Shown here one piece after another: positions 9,275 through 16,495 of a stretch of 19,875 bases of DNA. Location: NCBI GenBank assembly GCA_001839685.1, contig MLAK01000809.1:1-19875 (forward strand), in the 5' to 3' direction. The translations under genes and the position numbers were made by a program. The stretch's first letter is position 1, and each line of letters opens with the position of its first letter. Below the pieces are notes generated by a model. That model was not told where the DNA came from, ran no database searches, and worked only from the letters and a program-made list of their open reading frames with translations. The DNA is from Tritrichomonas foetus. Its lineage: Eukaryota; Parabasalia; Tritrichomonadida; Tritrichomonadidae.

Positions 9275-9904
9275 TCAGTGGCAGTTCCAAAAAGAAATGT
9301 TTTTTGTTGATTGAAGAAGGCTCTGCTTTCTGACACTCTTTGGAAGATTGGATTCGTTTGCGACAGAAAGCAATAAAGGAAGTAATTCGTTTGTGAGCAC
9401 TGAATCTGAAGAATTGCCTGTCCATTTTTTGACAACAACAACATTGGATGGCTGTCTAAGTGCTGACTTGGCGCAGTCATCAATCAAAAGTGTCTGCTCG
9501 CTATTGAAATTATTTATCAAAGTCAAATCTTTGTAGGGACACTTTTTGCAGAATTTGACTGAGTCGTAGTAGAACCGTTTGTTCTTTGGAATGAATGGCG
9601 CAATGTGGTCGATAATAGGATCAGCATATTCCTGTTTTGAGGACGTGAAGATAAAAATATCGTAAATCGACTCAAGCTTCTCGAGGAGCTTTTCCACACC
9701 ATCCCTGATGATTATGTGAATTTCTTTTTCATTGATATCAAATGTGAAGCGGTTTGATGCATTTTCATTGGTCAGAATATTGGCAGGTGGATTGGTAATT
9801 CGGTGGACGAGAGTTTCGTCTAAATCGAAGACAATAGATGGCTTCTTTCGGTCATTGTTAACATTGTTATTGACTTTTGGTGGACTTCCTGTTTATTCGC
9901 TCAT
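9275..9904 (-). pseudogene. FCP1/SCP-like phosphatase gene with TAA at codon 4
   Basis: 210 codons encode one complete FCP1-homology (NIF) domain of the HAD phosphatases, the family that removes phosphate from the RNA polymerase II tail and other Ser/Thr sites. Visible parts are the catalytic DLDET (codons 27-31, first Asp the nucleophile), FTSSKQEYAD at about 86-95, KDL near 125 and the metal-binding IDD at 141-143, then the usual end NELLPLL. The frame is uninterrupted except for TAA at 9893-9895, directly after Met-Ser-Glu. No other Met occurs in the whole frame, so translation has no obvious alternative AUG. The promoter is intact: an initiator box lies 18 bases before the ATG. I call it a pseudogene or null allele made by one base change (for example CAA to TAA). 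A sequencing error or non-AUG initiation, such as GTG at 9697 without the catalytic Asp, are alternatives. Confidence 0.78.
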
Positions 9905-9916
9905 AAGAAGGATGGA

Positions 9917-9924
9917 ATAAATGA
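9917..9924 (-). promoter_or_regulatory. initiator (Inr) box of the phosphatase gene
   Basis: The minus strand reads TCATTTAT, matching the core TCA(+1)Y(T/A)(T/A), with the predicted +1 at 9922, 18 bases before the ATG at 9904. Its presence supports that ATG as the original start even though the frame is closed four codons later. Confidence 0.5.
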
Positions 9925-10993
9925 TTAAAAAATTGGTATTCAGAAAAGAGATGGCTATGGCAAAGAATCCATTCAAATATCAGAAAAAGTTTTAACCGTC
10001 GATAAGAATGAATATGTTTATCTCACATTCTTTTGAAAAAAATAATAGGACAATTGTTATGTAAAATTGTAACAGAATTTGATTGAAAGATCATATTGAA
10101 ATTCTGATGAGTGGACAGTAACAGTGCTGAAAAATTGGATAATTGAGGATTCGACAATTTTATATTTTCAATATGACATAGAATTTTGTGAGATAAATCG
10201 AAATTAGATGCATAGAAAAAGTGACTACCTGCGATTAATCCCAAAAAACTTTAAAAACTTTGAAAAATATATTTCTAAAGTTTTCAAAATGTTCTGATTG
10301 AATAGCTTTGAGAAATAAATCGGCTTATTTCCAGATTTCGAAGTTACAAAGGTCATTCAATATGAATTAAGTATACAAGAATATATTTTACTTCACATCA
10401 TCTCTGTTTCGTTGAAAAATATTGTTAAAAAAATTCAAAAAAATACCAATACATGATTATCTGGAACAGACATAACTATGAATAGACAAATATAATCTCG
10501 AGCCTATTCTCACCAATCAAATTCTGATTTTCACATATCATAATTATATCACTGGAATTGTGAATAAACAAAATGATTTTGGTCATCTTTTAATTAAAAT
10601 ACTATTGAATTTTCTTTTGCCACTATTGTGGAATTCCAGGATTATCTGAGCATAATATGAAAAGAATGATGATTAAACCAAATGAAATGAATACGATAAA
10701 TATAAAGGAAACACTATTACAATTGAGATTGCAATCCATTTTCATTAATAATAATGGAGGAAGCTAAAGAAAATATAGAATTGATTTTGTCTCATAATCA
10801 CTTCACAGTTCGGAAAGACTAATAAAATATACCAGAAGATATTGTCATTCTAACATGTTATAATGGCATACTATGCGTTTATACTTGATTTTGGATTTTC
10901 ATCTAATCAGAAATTATTAAAAATAAATTGGATACATAAATCATCATATATTTATATAGAATATCTACGTAGGAAATATTATAAACATTGGCT
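9925..10993. other. long AT-rich intergenic region
   Basis: About 1.07 kb without a recognisable gene. A minus-strand frame at 10023-10244 has no ATG and no domain. A minus-strand ATG ORF of about 46 codons follows near 10354-10214 in another frame and could be the remnant of a dead gene, but nothing identifies it. The plus strand has a 22-codon ORF at 10754-10822 with an initiator-like box. TTAACCGTC at 9992-10000 is a Myb-like core upstream of the phosphatase gene. I see no RNA gene or mobile element. Confidence 0.5.
10754..10822 (+). CDS. doubtful 22-residue micro-ORF with promoter-like context
   Basis: This encodes MEEAKENIELILSHNHFTVR plus two residues, then TAA directly followed by TAAA. 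An initiator-like TCATTAAT at 10742-10749 puts +1 at 10744, 10 bases before the ATG. This start and end layout copies real genes of the window. However, in such AT-rich DNA the box and the ORF can both arise by chance, and no homologue is recognised. Confidence 0.15.
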   Translation: MEEAKENIELILSHNHFTVRKD

Positions 10994-12007
10994 TTACATG
11001 ATATTACATTTATTTTTTCTTTCGAAAGAAACAGTTGGATAATTTTTATGTGGATTTAATGGATCAAATTTATCATATTTTTCATCACCTGGCTCACGGT
11101 TAACGAGCTCACTTTTTTCCATATCTAATTCCCATAGACATTTCCATTCATCTCCACAATACTCACTTGAATTTTGTTGTTTTGCTTCTTCAATTATAGA
11201 ATATAATCTTTTATAATCTGGAATTTCGCCATATTCAAGATCATTTACAACTCGAAATAAGTCAATGCATCTTGATGGCAAATTTTTACATAATTCTGAT
11301 GCAGTTGTTTGTTTTTTAATTGATAAAACTTCATCGCTATCTTTTTCTCGACTCCATGGCAATTTTTTCAACGATAAATCAGCTATCATATATAGCCACG
11401 AATGTAAATCATCTCGTGGTGTTTGTTGATTTTTCTGATGTGTAAAAATTGATGCATATTTTTTAGTTCCAATAAACTTTCCATTTGCATTTTCGATAAT
11501 TTTTTTGCTATTTGTTAAATAATAACCAGAAAGTCCAAAATCTATTAAGCAGAGTGGTATTTTATTATGTGGTCTTAACAAAAAGTTACTCGGTTTAATG
11601 TCGCGATGAACAATTCCTTGTTTATGGAGAGATTCGAGTATATAAAGAGTTTCAGAAGCGATTAATAAAACATAATGTGAAGGTAAATAACAATGTCGTG
11701 ATAACTTTTTACAATCTGCCAAACTTGGTCCAAAAACATTCATAACGCAAAATCTGCATTCTGAATTTTCATCAGAAAAATAAATTTTGGGAATAAAAGG
11801 ATTTTTAAGATTATTTAACATTTCAATTTCATTTTTAAGTGCCTGTTTTTCGGCATTCAAGTATTCAGTTTTCAATGCATATTTTTTGTGAGTATTTCGA
11901 TCTTCGACTTGATAAATGTCTCCAAATCCACCTTTTCCAAGAGTTCTCAGAATACAATACCTGTTGTTAATAATTTTCCCAATTGGAAACTCATTTCGAA
12001 GATTCAT
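10994..12007 (-). CDS. casein kinase 1-family protein kinase
   Basis: A 337-residue Ser/Thr kinase consisting almost only of the catalytic domain. The Gly loop is LGKGGFGDIYQV (23-34), the ATP lysine is K46 in YALK, the catalytic loop HRDIKPSNFLL starts at 134, and the DFG is 156-158. All catalytic residues are present, so it should be active. CK1 identity comes from the APE-less activation segment FIGTKKYAS (178-186) and RDDLHSWLYM (198-207), where CK1 has RRDDLES. It resembles the tau-tubulin/worm-like branch, which is expanded in trichomonads, more than the classical CK1 delta. The short C-terminus (about 290-337) is acidic then basic, with no lipid site. The ATG at 12007 fits the kinase N-terminus. 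I see no clear initiator box near it. The stop TAA overlaps TAAA. It is divergent from the coiled-coil gene, 247 bases apart. Confidence 0.9.
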   Translation of the reverse strand: MNLRNEFPIGKIINNRYCILRTLGKGGFGDIYQVEDRNTHKKYALKTEYLNAEKQALKNEIEMLNNLKNPFIPKIYFSDENSECRFCVMNVFGPSLADCKKLSRHCYLPSHYVLLIASETLYILESLHKQGIVHRDIKPSNFLLRPHNKIPLCLIDFGLSGYYLTNSKKIIENANGKFIGTKKYASIFTHQKNQQTPRDDLHSWLYMIADLSLKKLPWSREKDSDEVLSIKKQTTASELCKNLPSRCIDLFRVVNDLEYGEIPDYKRLYSIIEEAKQQNSSEYCGDEWKCLWELDMEKSELVNREPGDEKYDKFDPLNPHKNYPTVSFERKNKCNIM

Positions 12008-12080
12008 TTGAGAGTTTTAAGAGAGAAACTTTTTCAATAGTTATCACTGAAATTTTTGAATAAAATTAAATTCTTTATTT

Positions 12081-12128
12081 ACCACTTTTTGAATTATCAT
12101 TGCTAGAGACTCTCAATCAAAAAGTGGT
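12081..12128. repeat. 12-base perfect inverted repeat in a divergent promoter
   Basis: ACCACTTTTTGA at 12081-12092 and its exact reverse complement TCAAAAAGTGGT at 12117-12128 are separated by 24 bases. A third copy, CACTTTTTGAAT at 12156-12167, repeats 12083-12094 in direct orientation. All lie between the starts of the kinase and the coiled-coil gene, so a shared protein-binding site is a reasonable inference. Confidence 0.6.
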
Positions 12129-12226
12129 CATTTTGAATTGAATTTTTACCCACATCACTTTTTGAATGAAATTAGAAAGTATTTCTCATTTCAATATGTA
12201 AATTTGTAATAATAAACGGCCACCAC

Positions 12227-12247
12227 TAACGTATGTTTTATACGTTA
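12227..12247 (+). promoter_or_regulatory. 8-base-pair palindromic hairpin before the coiled-coil gene
   Basis: TAACGTAT at 12227-12234 and ATACGTTA at 12240-12247 are perfect reverse complements around a GTTTT loop. The right arm ends 7 bases before the ATG at 12255. The arm contains AACG, a Myb-type core, so a Myb dimer site is possible; an RNA hairpin in the leader is the alternative. TAAACGGC lies just upstream at 12213-12220. Confidence 0.5.
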
Positions 12248-12254
12248 AGGAAAA

Positions 12255-15200
12255 ATGGATTTGTCTCAGTTCGAAGAACTTGGACAGAATCTACTAGAGA
12301 GTTTTCATAGCCAATCGACAGGATCTTTCGCCAATATTAATTCCAGTAATTCATCATCCAATTCTACTCAAAATGCTAATTTATATCATCATTTAGTCGA
12401 ATTATCACAGAAAATCGAAGAATATCACTTAAACATCGATTCTCATGACGAACTTCCAACCGAAAAATATTTACAACTGAGTAATCTAATCGCCACGATT
12501 ATGAATGATTTATCGCTTTTGAATTCAACTCCTGATTTATTCCTAAACGTTAATTCATCAATTCAAGATGCATACAAAATTTTAGCGTTTAGTTTATACG
12601 TTTTACAAAATTGTGCTCCGAAATCGAATAATCTCATCAATTCAGATATATCAGAAGCATCTCTTCAAAATGATAAATTGAAAAATGATTTGGATGACTT
12701 GCAAAAACATTATGACAGTTTACTTCAAAACTCTTTAGATAGCTCAAGTCTCACTCATTACTATGAAAACGCAAAGAATGCTAAAAAAGAGCTGAAAAAA
12801 GAAATAGATAGACTTTTATTAAAAATTGATCAATATGAAGAAATGGAGCGAGAAACAGGACATTTAATTGCATACTTAAAGAATCATTTTAACTTAGCAG
12901 ATTCAACTAATCTTCATAATGTGATTGATGCCATTAACATCAAATCAACAGTGGGGATAAGTGAAGAAGATAGAATTGAACATTTAAACTATACTAACAT
13001 TGACTTAGAAAATAGATTAATCCTCTTACAACAAGAAAAAGATGAACTTGAAGCAATGTATAAAGAACAACAGAAAAAATTACGAGAAGAAATTTCACAA
13101 GAAGCTTTTGGTACAAACGCAAAAATATTTGTCTTGGAAAATGATATTAATGCTTTACAAGTCCAGGTCAAAGAATTATCAAATAAAATTGAAGAAAAGA
13201 AAAATAAGATTTCTACTTTGAAAAATAAGCTCAATGAAAAAGATTCTAAATATAAAGATTTTGAGAGAAAATATGAACTGTTAAAATTACAATATGATAA
13301 ATTATCAATTGAAAATGATGATAAAAAGCATAACCAAAATGATTCTTCAAACACAGCAATATCTTCAGATATAATTAAAAATAAAGATATTGAAATAAGT
13401 AATCTACATGCTGCACTTACTGACTTGACAAATCAAATGGAGCTTATGAGTGAAGACTTAAAAACTGAATCGAATATTAAAAATAATTTATTCGTAATTT
13501 TGCAAAAACAAAATAATGGATTTGCCTTTTCTGAACAAGTAATCAAAGACCTTGAAAATGAACTTCAGAAGCAAAAGTTAGAAAATAATTCTGGTTTTGT
13601 ATTCAAGATCAAAAAAGATGATAATATTGATGAGTACAATCAACAAATAATACAGTCAATTAAAGCCTTTATTTATGAAAATCTCCCCGAGAACGAAGGA
13701 TTGAGTATCATGCTTGATTGTAGTGATTTGGATATAATTTCTAAAATTTTGAGACTCATGTCGCATCTTATTAACTTGAACAAAAGAAATGAAAAAAGCA
13801 TTAATATTCAAAAACAATGCAATCCATTAAATAATGAAATTGGAAGACTATTGACTTATCTCCATAATATGTTACATTTTATGGAGCAGGTAGCTAACAG
13901 TGGTGATATACAAAAATTCTTTCTCGAGAAGGAACCAATTTCTGATTTCAGAGATGAATTACTTGCACAATGTGCTAGAATTGAAACTTTTTTAGAAGAA
14001 AATGGAATAATGGAAAACTACCAAACAATCAATGATAACTTCCTTGACTTTTCTAATTATTCGGCTGCCATTGAAGAGCAACTTAAAAATCCTGATGTAG
14101 ATGAACTCATTTTTCTGATTCGACAATCTTCATTTATCAACGATGTATTCCGAAGATTGGCTGATGATTGGAAGCAACAATCTGAAAGATTAATATCAGA
14201 CATTAAAGTTATGCGGTATCAATTAAATGAAGCCAATGAAACTTTTAATGATAGAGTTTCTGAGAAAACCGAAAGTTTGACGATTGAACTAGAAAATGAA
14301 AAGAAAAAGAATCAAGATATTCAAAAAATTCATCATTTATTAAGAAAAGCAGCAGTGAATGACAATCCAAATGATTCAATAATAAGTAAATGCTTATGTA
14401 TAATTCAAAGAATCACAGATGGTAATAATTTAAATAACCCCAACAATAATACTGATGTTGATGATGAAAACAATGATGATATCGAATACAATGATTTTAA
14501 TGCGGATTTTTATTTAAAAAAGATAGAAAATAAACTAGCAAAGGAAATGGCCCATCGAGAAGAAATAGAATATAATGCTAATTCCATAATCAATAAATTG
14601 AAAAACAAAATCAAAAGCCTAAATAAGCAGATTGATAATGAAAGAAAGCAATTTTTAAGTGAAGTGGAAAGCACTAAACAACAATTTGAGGAATTATCAC
14701 AATCAATTACAGAAAATGATGAATCTAATGCTCAGGTGAAAAATAAACTTGAAGAAAAAGAAAAAGAAATTGAATCACTAACAGAAACAATTCGGAGACA
14801 AAAAGAACAAATAACTAAATTACAAGAGCTCAAAGATCAAGAAAAAGAAATGATACGAACCGAGATTCAAAAAGAGAATGAAAAAGTTTTTAAAGAAAAA
14901 GAAGATACAATAGGTACCCTCACATTATCTCTTGAAAATGTTCAAGCCGAAGCAGAAGAAAAATATAAACAAATGAAGCAGGATTTGAAGACTAAAATCA
15001 AAAAGTTGGAGGCAGAAGTTGAAATAGAAAATCAAAGAGCCAATGATTTAAGAAATCACTTTGAATCGTTGTTAGCTGATGTAAAGAAGAAACTGCTCTT
15101 ATCTAGAGAAACAGAAAATGATGCAAGAAATAAATTAGTTGCAATGGAAAATGAACTAAAAGAAACCAAATCGGCTTTATCGAAAATTAGAATAGATTAC

Positions 15201-16106
15201 AAAATGCTAAATTTAAAGGTTTCCGCAGCAGAAGATAAACTAAATAGAGAAAGATCTTTATTTGATACACAGCTTAAAATGAAAATTCTTGGAATGCAAA
15301 CTGATCATCAAACTCAAATAGATGAGCTCAAAGACGAATATGAGAATAATTTGCACAAATTACTGGTAAATATATGTGAACAATTTAAAGACTATCTAGA
15401 TTTTGATTTACCAATATCAGAAGAATTAGTGATTAATATTCTTAAACAAGTTTCTATGGATTTGAATATTGCAAAAGAAAAAAATATATTGAAACAAAAT
15501 CATTCGGAAATTGTGTGTGAAATTCGAACCTTGCTCAATATTAAAAATGAAGATGAAATTATTAAAATTATTCGTCAAATTGTGAAAGATGCAGCAAAGT
15601 ACTCTGAGTATAAAACCAAAATAGATGAAAATAAAAAGCAATCGGTGTTGTTAACGAAGAAGGCCAAATTCCAAAATACCCACGAAAAGATTTCACATGA
15701 ATGGGAAGTATGGGCAAAACGACTTCACTCGATGATAACAGATAGTTTTTCCACAGCAAAAACATATAAACAACTTCAATATGCAATTGAAGAAGCTTTA
15801 ATGTCAGCCATTGGTCAAAGACAAGCATGGAGAAAATTAGAAATACTAAGAACAGAAAAAAGCTTATTAGCTTCTGGAGTAAAATTATATCCAAAGAATC
15901 ATAAATCATCAAGCAACACATCTTTTCTTTCATTAATTGGAATGAGTTTATGCCTATATAGAATGCAAAAGCTTTCAGGTCATCTGAAATATCATCCCAA
16001 TATATCTTCTAAAGATTCACCGAAGGAGCCTCCAATTCCAACTGTAAAAGATAATCCATTCCCTCAAAAAAAGCATTTTCCAATTATTAGTTATATCACA
16101 GAGTGA
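12255..16106 (+). CDS. large coiled-coil protein, 1283 residues
   Basis: A very long, Glu/Lys/Asn-rich protein, mostly coiled coil. Heptad-rich blocks lie at about 125-210, 230-350, 375-440, 640-690 and 755-1010. They are broken by a Ser/Asn-rich N-terminus (about 20-40), a less charged central part (about 450-640) and an Asp/Asn-rich linker (about 723-745). The C-terminal 140 residues differ: a Trp-containing helix HEWEVWAKRLHSMITDSF near 1147, a second helix AIGQRQAWRKLEIL, then a Pro/Ser/Lys tail. There is no motor, kinase or membrane domain. Proteins of this kind in trichomonads are usually cytoskeletal or Golgi-type scaffolds, often labelled 'viral A-type inclusion protein' only because of composition; the role is unknown. 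The ATG at 12255 is the first in frame. The stop is TGA, with TAAA about 20 bases on. Confidence 0.85.
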   Translation: MDLSQFEELGQNLLESFHSQSTGSFANINSSNSSSNSTQNANLYHHLVELSQKIEEYHLNIDSHDELPTEKYLQLSNLIATIMNDLSLLNSTPDLFLNVNSSIQDAYKILAFSLYVLQNCAPKSNNLINSDISEASLQNDKLKNDLDDLQKHYDSLLQNSLDSSSLTHYYENAKNAKKELKKEIDRLLLKIDQYEEMERETGHLIAYLKNHFNLADSTNLHNVIDAINIKSTVGISEEDRIEHLNYTNIDLENRLILLQQEKDELEAMYKEQQKKLREEISQEAFGTNAKIFVLENDINALQVQVKELSNKIEEKKNKISTLKNKLNEKDSKYKDFERKYELLKLQYDKLSIENDDKKHNQNDSSNTAISSDIIKNKDIEISNLHAALTDLTNQMELMSEDLKTESNIKNNLFVILQKQNNGFAFSEQVIKDLENELQKQKLENNSGFVFKIKKDDNIDEYNQQIIQSIKAFIYENLPENEGLSIMLDCSDLDIISKILRLMSHLINLNKRNEKSINIQKQCNPLNNEIGRLLTYLHNMLHFMEQVANSGDIQKFFLEKEPISDFRDELLAQCARIETFLEENGIMENYQTINDNFLDFSNYSAAIEEQLKNPDVDELIFLIRQSSFINDVFRRLADDWKQQSERLISDIKVMRYQLNEANETFNDRVSEKTESLTIELENEKKKNQDIQKIHHLLRKAAVNDNPNDSIISKCLCIIQRITDGNNLNNPNNNTDVDDENNDDIEYNDFNADFYLKKIENKLAKEMAHREEIEYNANSIINKLKNKIKSLNKQIDNERKQFLSEVESTKQQFEELSQSITENDESNAQVKNKLEEKEKEIESLTETIRRQKEQITKLQELKDQEKEMIRTEIQKENEKVFKEKEDTIGTLTLSLENVQAEAEEKYKQMKQDLKTKIKKLEAEVEIENQRANDLRNHFESLLADVKKKLLLSRETENDARNKLVAMENELKETKSALSKIRIDYKMLNLKVSAAEDKLNRERSLFDTQLKMKILGMQTDHQTQIDELKDEYENNLHKLLVNICEQFKDYLDFDLPISEELVINILKQVSMDLNIAKEKNILKQNHSEIVCEIRTLLNIKNEDEIIKIIRQIVKDAAKYSEYKTKIDENKKQSVLLTKKAKFQNTHEKISHEWEVWAKRLHSMITDSFSTAKTYKQLQYAIEEALMSAIGQRQAWRKLEILRTEKSLLASGVKLYPKNHKSSSNTSFLSLIGMSLCLYRMQKLSGHLKYHPNISSKDSPKEPPIPTVKDNPFPQKKHFPIISYITE

Positions 16107-16495
16107 ATATTGTGTATTTTAGATTAAATGCGTGATTTTATACTCGGAGATGAATAGTTCCTAATAATGTTGACTACTTATGTAAACTAATTATGTAAAT
16201 TAATTATGTAAACTAATTATGTAAACTAATTTTGCAAATATGATTGTTGGAATTCTCGTTTAAATTGTCAAAACATGCTTTCTAAATTTCAATACATGAA
16301 AGGATAACCATTTTGTTTACTTTAATCATTTTCTTGTTTCATGATATTTCTATTGAACTCCAAAATACACAACATGGTTAGGTGAATCGTAAAGTAAAAT
16401 TGAACTGTAGTGGAACCAAATATTGATGAAAACAAAAGAATCAATATTTCTTTATGATCATAGAAATAATTTTTTATTTACATGTAATCTATATA
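16107..16495. other. convergent 3' region with a 13-base tandem repeat
   Basis: 389 bases between the ends of the coiled-coil gene and the Vps18-like gene. It contains the repeat at 16179-16230 and, on each strand, TAAA signals shortly after the stop (about 20 bases after TGA on plus, about 22 after TAA on minus). No ORF or RNA gene was seen. Confidence 0.6.
16179..16230. repeat. four tandem copies of a 13-base unit
   Basis: TATGTAAACTAAT is repeated four times head to tail. The second copy differs by one base (AAATT for AAACT). A degenerate fifth start, TTTGCAAAT, follows. It lies about 70 bases past the stop of the coiled-coil gene, so it may be in or just past the 3' end of its transcript. 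Confidence 0.85.

Noticed and set aside
9058..9333. 91-codon plus-strand ORF
   Set aside because: It starts with TTG, is Lys-rich from an A-rich stretch, and its end is antisense to the phosphatase gene.
9893..9904. An intron removing the early TAA in the phosphatase gene
   Set aside because: No GT lies between the ATG and the TAA, and no trichomonad 5' splice word or branch-site motif is placed to splice around it.
10023..10244. 73-codon minus-strand ORF
   Set aside because: It starts with TTG, has no recognisable domain and no initiator box. It may be remnant coding sequence but nothing identifies it.
12166..12201. Short upstream ORF in the leader of the coiled-coil gene
   Set aside because: It matters only if transcription starts at the far initiator match at 12155-12162, which is not shown; most leaders here are under 20 bases.
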